Below, in pieces: positions 21,201 through 33,134 of a DNA stretch of 64,000 nt. The DNA is from Platanthera guangdongensis. Lineage: Eukaryota; Streptophyta; Magnoliopsida; Asparagales; Orchidaceae. The notes below the pieces were generated by a model, which had not been told where the DNA came from, did not search any database, and saw nothing but the letters and a program-made list of their open reading frames with translations. A program made the translations under genes and the position numbers. The stretch covers positions 116,578,609-116,642,608 of the forward strand of contig CM077151.1 of NCBI GenBank assembly GCA_039583875.1, in the 5' to 3' direction. Every line of letters starts with the position of its first letter. Position 1 is the first letter of the stretch.

Positions 21201-21444
21201 TTACCGCCTACTTAATAGAAACCCACATCACAAATTTGTTCTACACCACCTAACTCTCTCGAAAAGGCCAAAGTGGCTCTAAATGCCACTATCTTGTCTA
21301 CTACCTTGCGAACCCCTCACCGGGTAGCCCTTGGGAAGTTCGGGAGTTAAAACATAAAAAATTCTATTTCAAAAAAAAAATAATTTTCGAACTTCATTAG
21401 CTCTTTTATTTTCTAGTGTTTCTTCTCCTCTCTTCTTCTAGTGT

Positions 21445-23519
21445 ATGACCCGCGGAAGTCCGTCGGTTATTTTGGACCTGGACCACGAAATTGAGCGTAC
21501 TCTTTGGAGAAGATCGCGATTTCAAGGCCCTACTACCCAAGTGCCGGTTGAGGATTCCGAGTCATTTTCTACCTTAAGAATGGCAGAACCCAACATGGAG
21601 GAAGTCGTGCAAAGGCCTATGTCCTATTATGCACGACCGAATCTCGAGGGTGCAGAATCTAGTATAGTTCGCCCTGCAATAAATAATAATAATTTCGAAC
21701 TGAAGCCTAGCATAATTCAAATGGTGCAGCAGTATGTGCAATTTGACGGGCTTCAAGATGAAGACCCGAACGCACACATAGCCAGCTTTCTTGAGATTTG
21801 TGACACCTTCAAGATAAATGGTGTCACAAATGATGCTATTAGGCTAAGATTATTTCCTTTCTCTCTTAGAATTAAGGCTAAGCAGTGGCTGAACACCCTT
21901 CCTAAAAATAGCATAACTACCTGGACGCAATTAACTGAAAAATTTTTGGCCAAGTATTTTCCGCCTGCTAAAACTGCAAAACTTAGGAATGACATTTCTG
22001 CCTTTGGACAAATAGACTCTGAGACCCTTTACGAAACCTGGGAAAGATTTAAAGAATTATTAAGACGATACCCACATCACGCTCTGCCAGTATGGTTGCA
22101 GGTGCAGACGTTATATAATGGGCTAAATCAAAGCACGAAGCAAATGATAGACGCAGCTTCTGGCGGTACTTTAAACCATAAGACCCCGGAAGCAGCTCTT
22201 GAGCTGTTTGAAGACATGGCCAGAACACTTACCAGTGGAATGTGCCTAGGTCCCGCCCAAACAAACCTGCAGGTCTCTTTGAAGTGGACAGCGTATCCCA
22301 ACTCGCACTGCAAGTTGAAATATTAAGCAAAACAATTACGGAGATGACTGCTGCCTCCGCCCCTCAGGTATGGGAATCTGCAACTCCTCCCGCTAAACAT
22401 TTGGATTATGTAAATAATATGCCTAGAACTGCTTTTAATAATTTTTCTGCTGCGAATTATCATCCTCCTGGTTTTAATTTTCCGAATAGTTATAATCCTG
22501 CGTTAAGAAATCATCCGAATTTTTCGTGGAGCAATCCATCGAATGTTGTGCGCCCGCCACCGCAAAGTGATTTTTCTGCTCCACCACCACCTCCTCAAAG
22601 TTTTCCAAAACCTCCAAATTTGGAGGAAGTGTTTTCAAAATACATGAATGCTAATGACGCTACGATTAGGACCTTAACCGGAAGTGTTAAAAATTTAGAA
22701 AATAAGGTAGGCCAGCTCGCTAAAATGATTTCTGAGCGACCCGTAGGGTCTCTTCCTTCCAATACCGAGCCCAACCCGAGAGAGCAAGTGAAAGCTATAA
22801 CTCTTCGGAGTGGGAAGAAAGTTCCCGGTATGATAAGTGAAGAGCCCGAGGCAATCTCCGCTTCCTCTTTAAAAAATCAAAGCTCTGTTCCCGTTTTAAA
22901 AATTCCACGCTCTGCCGAAGAAAGTATCACTCCTATTTTAGAACAACAACTCACTCCACCACCCACCTTTAAAAACAATCCATCCCCGCCATACCCTTCC
23001 GAACATAATAAACAACGACAGGATGATCAATACACCCGTTTTTTAGAAATGTTTAAACAAATCCACATAAATCTGCCTTTCCACGAAGCCATATCCCAGA
23101 TGCCTAAGTACGCAAAATACCTTAAGGACCTCCTAACCAACAAGAAGAAGTTAGAGAACCTTTCTCATGTCACGTTAAATGTCGCGTGCTCGGCGGTTTT
23201 GACAAACGGATTACCGAAGAAAATCAGTGACCCGGGTAGTTTCTCTATCCCGTGTGTCTTTGGTGATCTCTTTGTCAAACACGCTTTAGCCGACTTAGGT
23301 GCGAGTATTAATCTTATGCCCCTCTCGTTGTTTAAAAAGTTAGGAATTGGTAGTCTCAACCCCACATGCATGAGTATCCAGCTAGCCGACAGGCCAGTCA
23401 AATACCCGTTAGGAATAGTGGAGGACGTCCTAGTCAAAGTTGACAAGTTCATCTTCCCGGTGGACTTCGTCATTTTGGAGATCGAAGAAGACGTCGAGAT
23501 TCCCCTGATCCTTGGCTGA
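21445..23519 (+). pseudogene. gag: Athila-type gag and protease
   Basis: The gag frame opens with ATG at 21445 and contains PSIIQMVQQYVQFDGLQDED, KAKQWLNTLP and the W-E-R-F-K-E-L-L-R core. It shifts frame near 22223, where one A appears lost (TYQWN is readable after the shift), and continues in the frame of 22242. A proline-rich stretch (about 22480-22620) and LEEVFSKYMNAND follow, then AITLRSGKK. Protease: HALADLGASINLMPLSLFKK at about 23278, with the DLGAS form typical of Athila. The TGA at 23517-23519 replaces an Arg codon in ILGRPFLATS. No CCHC zinc knuckle is visible, as in other Athila gags I know. The three-base proximity of protease to RT in one frame indicates a single gag-pol polyprotein originally. 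Confidence 0.88.
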
Positions 23520-26500
23520 CCCTTCCTTGCCACCTCCCGAGCTATCATTGACGTAAGCAATGGTAAGCTCTTCCTTCGAGTGGGCGACGATGAGGTAACT
23601 TTCTCTATCACCCCCTCGATGAATAACACACTAGCTAATGATGACTCCTATTTTTTCATGGATACCGTAAGTGAAGAATCCTTCTCTCACACCTCTGATT
23701 TTGAAGAAGAATTTTCCAATTTTTGTTCCTCTCCTACTCCAACTGAATCTCTACACCTAAGTGAAGAATCCTCCACTCGCCTTTCTGATTTTGAAAAAGA
23801 ATTTTTTGATTTCTGTTCCTCTTCTACTTTTCCAACTGAATCGCTGCACGAAGCCGCCATGGCCGCTAGCAACACCCCTTTTAATTCTACATATAAAAAA
23901 GTGTACGAGGACATAGTTTTTGAAAAAGAACAAATTTCCAAAACCTCGTATAATGACCCCCCTACCTTGGAACTGAAAGAACTACTAGAGCACCTTCGAT
24001 ACGCTTTCTTAGAAAAGGACTCCAAGCTGCCTGTCATAATTTCGGCCTACCTCTCGGATGCACAAAAGGATAAACTTCTTTCAATTTTACAAAAGCATCG
24101 CCAAGCTATTGCTTGGCAGATATCTGATATTAAGGGCATAAGCTCATCTTTCTGCACTCATAAAATCTTAATGGAAGATAATTCACGTAACTCTATACAA
24201 CCTCAGTGCCGAATAAACGCAAACATGAAAGACGTAGTTAAGGGCGAGGTTATGAAATTGTTAGACGCAGGAATTATCTATCCTATATCCGACAGTAAGT
24301 GGGTTAGCCCAGTACAGGTAGTACCAAAGAAGGGAGGGATAACGGTCATAAGTAATGAAAATAATGAATTAATCCCGACTCGGACGGTGACCGAATGGCG
24401 AATGTGTATAGATTACCGTAAGTTGAATGACGCCACCCACAAGGATCACTTCCCCTTGCCGTTCATTGATCAGATTTTAGAACGACTTTCCGGACATAGC
24501 TTTTATTGTTTTCTCAATGGCCTCTCGGGGTGTCTTCAAATCCCCATCTCCCCCGAGGACCAGGAGAAAACTACGTTTACTTGTCCCTTCGGCACCTTCG
24601 CCTACCGAAGAATGCCGTTTGGATTGTGCAATGCGCCGGCTACATTCCAACGATGTATGCTCGCCATCTTTGATAAGTACGTAGAAAGCATTATGGAAGT
24701 TTTCATGGATGATTTCTCCGTCTTCGGGAATTCCTTCGATAGTTGCTTAGAGAACCTTGAAAAAGTCTTAGAGCGATGCGAAGAAACTAACCTTGCCTTA
24801 AATTGGGAAAAATATCATTTTATGGTAAGGGAAGGATTAGTTTTGGGACATAAAATTTCTAAAAGGGGTATTGAAGTAGACGTTGAAAAAATAGAAGTTA
24901 TCGAGAAGCTGCCGCCACCAACGAACATAAAAGCTATAAGAAGTTTCCTTGGTCATGCGGGTTTCTACCGCCGCTTCATAAAGGACTTTTCCAAAATCAC
25001 CAAGCCCCTTACCCATCTCTTAGAAAAAGACGCCTCATTCATCTTTGATGACCTCTGCCTAGCTGCCTTCAATTTATTAAAAGAAAAATTAGTTAATGCC
25101 CCAATTATGATAGCTCCGATGTGGGATCTTCCATTTGAAATAATGTGTGATGCGAGTAGTTATGCGGTGGGAGCCGTACTAGGTCAACGTATTTCCAAAA
25201 ACTTCCACCCCATTTATTACGCTAGTAAAACACTCACATCTGCACAGGAAAATTACACCACAACCGAGAAGGAGCTCTTAGCTGTAGTATTCGCTTTTGA
25301 CAAATTTTGCCCTTATATTACTCTTTCGAAAATTATTGTTTTTACGGACCCCTCGGCCCTCAAATATCTTCTCTCTAAAATGGATGCCAAGCCTCGCTTG
25401 ATTCGCTGGGTCTTACTCCTCCAGGAGTTTGACTTAGAGATCCGTGATAAGCGAGGTGCCGAGAACTTGGCCGCCGACCACCTTTCGCGCCTAGACAACC
25501 CGTTTATAGAACAATTAGACAAAAATTCTTTTCATTACTATTTCCCTGATGAGAAGCTGTCCATAATTAACACATCTACTTCTCCTTGGTTTGCCCGCAT
25601 CGCCAACTATCTAGTGGCCCGTGTGCTCCCAAAAGAGTTTTCATCTCAGCAAAAGAAGAAATTCTTTTCTGAGCTGAAAAACTATTTTTGGGAGGACCCG
25701 CATCTTTTCAGAATTTGTGTCGACCAAGTGATCAGGAGGTGTGTTTCTTTTGATGAAGGATTAGATATTATTAAACATTTGCATGAAGGACCGACAGGTG
25801 GGCACTATCAAGCTGCTCGCATCTCTCACAAAGTGTTAAGCGCGGGTTTTTACTGGCCCACCCTGTTTAAAGACGCGCATGCCTTTGTGAGTAGGTGTGA
25901 TAGTTGCCAACGGTCGGGGAATATTTCGAATAAAAATGAAATGCCATAAAATTATTTCCTAGAGTGCGAAGTTTTCGACCTCTGGGGGATTGATTTTATC
26001 GGCCCTTTTCCTTCTAGCTTCGGGAATAAGTACATTTTAGTTATCGTTGATTATGTTTCGCGTTGGGCCGAAGCCCAAGCTCTTCCTACGAATGATGCCC
26101 GAGTCGTAGTTAATTTCCGAAAAAATTATTTTCTCGATTCGGTACGCCGCGCGCTATAGTTAGTTATAGGAGTTCTCATTTCTGTAATGCACAATTTTCA
26201 AAAATCCTAACTAAATATGGCGTTACTCATAAGCTTTCCACTGCCTACCACCCCCAAACTAACAGACAAGTCGAAGTAGTCAATAGAGAAATAAAAAGAA
26301 TTTTAGAAAAGACTGGTCAGCCAAATTAGACGATGCTCTATGGTCCTACCGAACAGTGTACAAAACCGCCCTCGGATGTACGCCATATCGGTTGGTTTAC
26401 GGAAAGTCGTGTCATTTACCCGTAGAGTTAGAGCACCGCGCCTTTTGGGCCTTACGATTTTTAAACTTCGATCCCCACTCTGTCGGCGATTTTAGAAAAT

Positions 26501-26853
26501 TTCAACTTAACGAACTCGACGAGTGGCGCTCTTTCGCGTATGAAAATAACAGACTTTATAAAGAGCGGACGAAGCGTTTACACGATCGACATCTTAGGCA
26601 CCCAAAAATCTTTAAGCCGGGCGACCAAGTGCTACTTTATAATTCTCGTTTACGTTTATTCGCGGGTAAATTAAAATCACGTTGGTCGGGGCCTTTTACT
26701 GTTTTAGAAGTCTTTTCTTATGGTACTGTTTTAATTTCCCACCCTGATAAGGGTACTTTCAAAGTGAATGGTCATCGTCTTAAACTGTATTTCTGTGATG
26801 ATGTCAGTCTCAACCATGTTAACTCTATCTTTCCGGTCCTGACATTTGATTAA
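23520..26853 (+). pseudogene. pol: Athila-type RT, RNase H and integrase
   Basis: In the same frame as the protease. After a divergent linker with two Ser/Glu-rich repeats (about 23660-23850) comes RT: WRMCIDYRKLNDATHKDHFP, then FLNGLSG, where Athila normally has FLDGYSG, so the first catalytic Asp is now Asn; then FMDDFSVFGNS, intact. RNase H: MCDASSYAVGAVLGQ and FTDPSALKYLL, where the usual His is Pro. Integrase: GGHYQAARISHKVLSAGFYW and CDSCQRSGN, then TAA at 25947-25949, [14 protein letters not shown], a frameshift near 26125, and a core in which the second catalytic Asp reads Tyr (V-S-Y-R). A small deletion near 26316 precedes [13 protein letters not shown] and the C-terminal part ([20 protein letters not shown], then [14 protein letters not shown]), ending at 26853. 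Dead. Confidence 0.9.
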
Positions 26854-28718
26854 TCAGCACTTTATTTTACTCACAAACTTTGACCTTTATTCGAACTTTA
26901 TTTTTAAACAATATTTGGGACAATCTTATTTTGATGCGTCGAGCTCAAACGACGCTTTAAACAAAGGGCGCTCTTGGGAGCCAACCCAAGTTATCTTTTT
27001 CTGTTTTCTTTATTTTACACTTTTTGCCCCGCCTGGCTCCGGCAAGCTGAAACTTCTGCGATCGCCTGCTCCAACGGTTCTGATTCCATGACAAAGTCCA
27101 CCAGACGACGTTTCCTGAAGATCCACAGCACACGCATGGAGGAACGACATCACTCAGCTTTCCCTGCAACAAAAAACCGGGGAAGTACCTATTTTTCAAT
27201 TCTGTCTTTCATTTCTGTCCTTTACTTTTCTCTCGTTCTCCGACCTCCTTCTCCATTGAGGACAATGTAGATCTTAAGCTTGGGGGATGAGTTCCTCCTT
27301 TTTGCTCCTCCTTTTTGCTTTTTGTAAATATCCAAAAAATCAAAAAAAAATTCCGAAAATTCAACAAAAAAAAATATGTATATATCTAGCTGCATTTTGG
27401 TATTTCAATAAGTACCCCATGTTTATGTTTTGTTTTTCTCAAACTTCTTTATAAACAACGTCGTTAATTATAATTTTTCTAATCATTTTTTTTAATCGTA
27501 TTTCACAAGTAAAATGTTGGCCATGCTGTGTTTCTAATTCACGGTAGCATGTTAAGGTAAAATATTTCTCTAAACCGTGCATTTCTATTATGGTTTTCCG
27601 TTCTTTATTTTCTTTACTTTCTCTAAAAATTTATCATCCATTATTTTCCTTTTCGTCTTTAGATAATTTTTGTAAGAATAAATTTTGAATAACGTAGTAG
27701 ATATGAACGATCCAAGTCACATATTATTTTTATTTTCAAGATAATTTCATCAATCTTCTTTTATTATCTCGAACTTGCTTTTTGAAATTTATCGACTCTA
27801 TGTTTTAAATAAATTTAAAAAAAAGCGTGAAAATGATTTAGGCCATTTTTGTTTGCGTTTGAGCTTTCCTGCCAACCTAAAATCTTTTACCACTAGTTAG
27901 CCGCTTTTGAGCCTTTTTTCCAAATTCATTTGATAACTCCACACAGCATTTCATTTTCACCAAAGCCCAAATTAATACCTATCTAATCATGCTAATTTTG
28001 TTTTTGATAGGAAATTTTGTGTTATCTTTGGAGAAATTGTTGAAAAAAGTGTACTCAAAAGCAATGTATTGAAAAAAAAGAGAGAAATAAATGAATGAAA
28101 ATAATAATAATAATAATAAAAAAGAGATAAATAATCATAAAGAAAAAAAAATAAATTTATTTATACATATTTTGTTTAAAATAAATTTATTTTTTTTGAA
28201 ACTCATTGTTTTGGTTTAGTGTGATTTTTAAGCCTCCATGTTTATATTTGAATTCCACTCCTATTCATATTCCTAAACCAAACGTTTCGGTCCTATTAAG
28301 TCCTTTTGATTCACGCCTCTTTTAATTTTATTTAACAACTAAGAAAAGATGAAAAGTAAATCAGTTTTAGTTTTGGATTTACACTTAGAGTTTTGTTATT
28401 TAATTGATATAATTATAATGCGTTGCTTGGATCTAGTAATAACTTAATACGTTTTTTTCATTTTCATTGCCTTGCTCAAATCTATTTAAAGATTTTCGTC
28501 AAAATTCTGGATGATTTATTTTTATTAAGTAAAGTTTATAAAAGTTAAACCATACCAAAATAATTGCTTTAGATTTACGTTTTACATTCTCCCTGCCTAG
28601 AATTTCGCATAGTACTTGTGTAAGTATGCTTAAAACTTTTTGAATTAGTCACTTTTTATGATTAGCTAGTCTTTATATCTTTGCTTGGGGACAAGCAAAA
28701 CTTAAGCTTGGGGGAATT
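26854..28718 (+). other. Athila 3' internal region without ORF, with a duplicated polypurine motif
   Basis: About 1.9 kb, AT-rich, with no ORF on either strand that looks real; other Athila elements may carry an env-like ORF here and this one does not. The word CTTAAGCTTGGGGGA occurs at 27273-27287 and again at 28701-28715; the second is the polypurine tract beside the 3' LTR. A run of AAT triplets lies near 28097-28119. Confidence 0.7.
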
Positions 28719-30512
28719 TGATAATACGGTTTGCAGTCAATTTTATTAGGAAATTTTCGGGGTTTTAAAGCAAATCATGTCTTGTAAAGTACTTGTTTTG
28801 ATTCCCCTTTGTATATATTTTTATCGCTAATGCATTTTTTCTGCTTTTTGCAGGTTATCACGGCTTTCAGCCGAATTTTGCTGTGACACGCCCCATGGTC
28901 ACGCCCTACCCGGGCGTGTACCTAGGGCGTGTAACCCAGAGGAATGAAGCAATTGGTACGAAACTGCATTCCGTGGAAACTTAGTGTACACGCCCTCGGT
29001 CACGCCCGTGTCACACCCGACACGGGCGTGTACTAGAGGAGTGACCCCAGGTTCCGAGGAATCGCCGCAACGCGCTCGTTTTTCCCGCTCCACCGTCGCA
29101 CCGAAAGTGTCACGCCCCAGGGTCACGCCTGACCCGGGCGTGACATATGGGCGTGTACTTCAGCAATTCCGCCCGTCACCTCCAGCATTCAATTTCCGCT
29201 CAACAAAGTCACGCCGCAAACAACACGCCCCAGGTACACGCCCTATCAGGGCGTGACTTGTGGGCGTGTACCGCAACAACTTCGTCAGAATTAAATTCCA
29301 GCCCGAAAAAGTCGCGCCGAATGTGTCACGCCCCATGGTCACGCCCGACCAGGGCGTGACAGGGGGGCGTGACCCGACCCGAAAAATTCTATAAATAGAG
29401 CCCAACTCTAAGGGTTCAGGGACACCTTTTGCTTTGAGAGGGGAGGTTCTGTCCTTTGTATTTCTGAACTTTTTAAGCATGTATTTTCTTTTTTAGTTCG
29501 TAGCTCTAGCTTTATGCTTTCCCTGTATTAGTTCCTAGCTTCGTTCTGTAGTATAATGTTAATGATAGCGTAGTTTACCTTTCCATGCACTTGTAATCTC
29601 TGGTTTTCAAGCTGTAAGATCTCTATTTCCATTAATAAAAATGTTGTTTTCTTTTTCGTTTCTGCTCTGTTTTCATTATTCTTCTTCTACTCATCCCCCC
29701 TCTTCCACCTCACCATGATTAACTAATCCTCCATGTACTCGATCTTAATGATCCGAGGTTCGAGTGATTAGGTTATGATGCTTTGAATCTTACCTTTTCT
29801 TTTTAGGGTTTAGCTTTAAATTACTCTTGATTTATCACGGGTTGCAGGTATATCATCGATATATACTCTCCACATTTTCTTTCATTCTGGGCTAGCCGAG
29901 AGGCCGAAAGTTTGAAATGAGCACTCAAGAGTAAAAGGAGTTGTTCGCACCCCTCGAGAGAGGCAGACGTTCAAATCTCCAGGATTGGAGTAAAATCCAA
30001 TAGCGGGGTTCACCGCATAAAGCGAGTTTTAGGCCTCCGATTTAGGCGAGAGTCGGTCGGACCTTCCTAAACTCAGTTAGGCACGGCCTTCGAGAGAAGC
30101 GTGTCAATATTCATGGAACCTCCACGGTCAAGGACCTTTACCCTAATTAGCTTAGGTTTATTTATCGTATTTTTCTAACCACTCTTGCCGAGGTGATTTC
30201 TGATCGAGTGCATTTTCCCCTTCATCGTTACTAAGCTTAAGTTAATCGCTCTTTTAGCTCTCTTTAACTTTTCATGCAAGTAGCTCTCTTTCATTGCAAG
30301 TAGTTCTCTTCCTTTAGCACGTTTAGCTTTCTTCTAAAAAACTTAATTTTTCCGTCGATAAAATAATAGATTTCGTGTGAGTAAGCTTACTCAACAGTTC
30401 CCGGATTTCAATACGACACTTGTGTCCCCTAGCTGCATTTCGATAGGTATACTTGCCTTGTTGAATTGTTAGTTTGGTTATTTTCTCCTTGCAGATATCT
30501 AAGAGACAATCA
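28719..30512 (+). repeat. 3' LTR of the Athila-type element
   Basis: TGATAATACGG to AGAGACAATCA, 1794 bases, near-identical to 18963-20758, followed by CCGGA (30513-30517). Confidence 0.95.
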
Positions 30513-30517
30513 CCGGA

Positions 30518-30557
30518 CCTACTGCTATATGCTATGTGACGGATAGGGGGTGTTACA
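30518..30557 (+). repeat. Solo Tekay LTR, right 40 bases
   Basis: Starts CCTACTGCTATATGC and ends GTGTTACA, completing the LTR begun at 16877, and is followed by ACAAT at 30558-30562. Confidence 0.9.
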
Positions 30558-30562
30558 ACAAT

Positions 30563-31257
30563 GATGAGAGTGGGAAACCTTTTGATGAAACCAAGTATAA
30601 AAGCATAATTGGATCCTTGCTCTACCTGACTGCCAGTAGACCAGATAAAATGTTTTCAACATGTGTCTGCGCTAGATTTCAGGTGAACACTAAGGAATCT
30701 CATTATGTCGCTGCAAAGCGGATTTTAAGATACCATAAGGGTACACAAAATCTTGGTTTATGGTACCCAAGAAGTAATGATGCGGAGCTAATTGGATTTT
30801 CGGATGCTGATTTTGCAGGAAGCAGGGATGACAGAAAAAGCACTTCCGAGGCCTGCTAATTCCTTGGAAGACGGCTTATTTCATGGAGCATTTAGAAGCA
30901 GAATTGTGTGGCAACTTCTACTTCTGAATCAGAGTATATCTCCGCGAGTAGTTGTTGTGCACAACTTCTTTGGATAAGAAATCAACTCGAAGATTGTAAT
31001 TTGAAGTTCAGAGAGATTCCAATATATTGTGACTCCTCCAACGCAATTACAATCGCGAACAATCCAGTTTCCCGTAGCCGGACTAAGAACATCGAGGTGC
31101 GCTACCATTTCATCCGGGAACAAGTGGAGAACAAGGACATAGCCCTCGGCTATGTCCCGACAAACAAGGAGGTCGTAGATATTTTCATGAAGCCGTTGGA
31201 CGAGGCCAAGTTTTTGTTTTTCAAAATGGAACTAGGAATGCTGAAAATTGAATCCTA
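30563..31257 (+). pseudogene. pol: Copia-2 RT C-terminus and RNase H, right part
   Basis: Continues the pol cut at 16876. GKPFDETKYKSIIGSLLYLT is followed by ASRPDKMFSTCVCARFQVN and by RNase H SDADFAGSRDDRKST. There is a frame break near 30856, then ATSTSESEYISASSCCAQ, YCDSSNAITIANNPV and TKNIEVRYHFIREQV, ending FMKPLDEAKF and a stop at 31256-31258. The wording fits SIRE/Maximus-type copia. Fewer stops here than in the left part, perhaps by chance. Confidence 0.88.
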
Positions 31258-31439
31258 AAGAAGCCCAGTAAACTAGAAGATCTCTCAGGATTTTACTTCA
31301 GGAAAGGCAGAATTTGGTCCAAGGAAAAATTCATTTCTCTATATTTGATCCGAAGAAGAACTGACTGTCAAGTGGGACAGAAGGATCTTGACGGTAGGGG
31401 GAGCCCAAGTGTTGCCCATGAAGGAGGATGTGCTAGCTC
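31258..31439 (+). other. Copia-2 region downstream of pol, up to element E
   Basis: No ORF. It contains GTAGGGGGAG near 31393, a purine-rich tract. It ends with AGCTC (31435-31439), the left target duplication of element E; the copia-2 tail continues at 49166. Confidence 0.65.
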
Positions 31440-33134
31440 TGATGGGTCGGCAAGTTTACCGGTCGCACAAGTAATACAAAATGGGTGAATGTCCCCAAGT
31501 ATCGATCTCTCAAGGAACATGATAAGGTGGAGTTAATTTTGAGGAGGACTTGAGATTGAAGTCCTTAGGTCGGAGTTAACGAAGGGGGTTTTGATTGTTG
31601 GGGAAAAAAAAGTAAAACACTAATAAACTACTCCTCTGCAACGCTACTATGCGATGCTTTGCCAGGCGGGATGGAAGACTATAAGGGACGCTATGCACCG
31701 AATCGCTAGGTGGATGGACGAGTAGGCTTGCGGATGAGGTGGTGAGAACGACGGAATGAGGGTCGAGAGCACCTCTTCGCTACGCACACTTCTAGCAATC
31801 GCTAGTGTGGCAATGTGTGGTGGAGGATAAAAATGGTGCACCTCAAGCAAATAACATAAAAACAAACTCACATAGACATGATTGTATGCAAAAACATATC
31901 AAAGTAAACATACTTCACCACATACAAAGAGATCAACTACACTATCAATCAACAAGAGAAGAAGAGAGTGCGAGATCGACCAAATCAGAAGTCTTGCTGA
32001 GGATTCGCGAAAGGATTCGCCGGCTTGTCAATCTACATCCTAGCTCGGTCCTCAACTGCGTCCGGGGTAGCGGAGGCTGTCACCACTCCCAATGGACCCG
32101 TCTTCTTCATGTCACGATTCGGTGTAGGATGGCACAAACTTCTCCTAGCTTGATGGAGAAAGCTAGATCGAACTCTTCTTGAAGCTCAAGGATGAAGGAG
32201 GAGGCCGAGAGGAATCTCCGGCTTAAATTTGGCGTTGAAAGCTTGTCGGGAACCATCTCCACGGTGGAGAACGAAGGGAAGTGGCGGAACTTTGCCCTAA
32301 AAAGGTGGCTGGAATGGCTGAAATTCGGTGCTCTCAAATGGAGGAAAATATGCGCTTAATTAGAAGCAGGTCAGAAAAATAGTCACGCATGGTTTGGCGC
32401 ACGACCGAGCGCTAATCGTGCGTTATTAACTTCCAGGCCAAGCTTGCGGATGAAGATGCGTTGACCTGTGCGTTATACTCGCGCACAGACGTTTCCGCCC
32501 GTGCGCGAAGGAAATCGCACGGGCAAACACATAGCGCATGAAAACAAGATAATACAGGGGAACCATGCGTTTTACTCGCGCACGGGTGCTGCCGCCTGTG
32601 CGTGAACAAATCGCACGATTAACCACAGATTTGAACAAGCAAGAAATCTACAGGAATACCATGCATTTCCTTCGTGCATGGTTCCAAAGAAACCGTGCGT
32701 TAACCATCTGTGAAGATCATCGAGCTCAGCTCGACGAAATTCATCTAGCTCCACTTGACGTTTCTCCTGCACAATCAAAACACATGATCAAGAAGAATCG
32801 TGTGCTAAGAAAATGCACGACCGTGAATTTTCCCCAAATCAGAATTCCAGACTTGGGAAAAACACACTACCTGCACAGCATTGAAACCAAGCTGGAGCAC
32901 AAGCTCCCAGCACCAAAATGCAAACAAAATCAAACAGAAAGAGCCATGGGGAGCACCATGTGCATACCCCCAACAACAGAATGCGCAATTGCACACCCTT
33001 GGGCCAGAATAGTGCACAATGTGGTCAATGACCGAACGAAGCAAATATAATCGATTACCAGCTGAAATACGGTGCACGAGTGAGAAAACCCGCCCAAATG
33101 AGTCCGAAAAACGCTATAAATATCGGACTCATCA
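31440..33134 (-). repeat. 3' LTR of element E (minus strand), 1695 bases
   Basis: Plus-strand reading runs from TGATGGGTCGGC to GGACTCATCA. It matches 47471-49160 throughout with scattered substitutions and small indels. It contains several GCACGG / CCGTGC inverted words (32390-32830). No strong polypurine tract is visible next to it at 33135. Open frames inside, such as 32565-33050, also occur decayed in the other LTR and are not supported as genes. Confidence 0.9.

Larger units (their letters stand above)
18963..30512 (+). mobile_element. Full-length Athila-type Ty3/gypsy element
   Basis: Two LTRs (1796 and 1794 bases, about 2 percent different by eye) flanked by CCGGA at 18958-18962 and 30513-30517. 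The primer site, the gag wording, the DLGAS-type protease motif and the RT wording all fit Athila. Pol has nonsense and frameshift lesions, and both RT and integrase have lost a catalytic Asp, so the copy is defective. Its insertion post-dates formation of the Tekay LTR that holds it. Confidence 0.95.

Noticed and set aside
26846..27270. Env-like gene of the Athila element
   Set aside because: Only short overlapping frames of 80-98 codons, no membrane or signal features that hold up, and no continuation downstream.
28097..28119. AAT microsatellite as a notable structure
   Set aside because: A short triplet run in AT-rich spacer; ordinary.
32565..33050. 161-codon gene on the plus strand
   Set aside because: Lies in the LTR of element E; the matching frame in the other LTR (48688-49272) differs in ends and content, so no sign of protein-level conservation.
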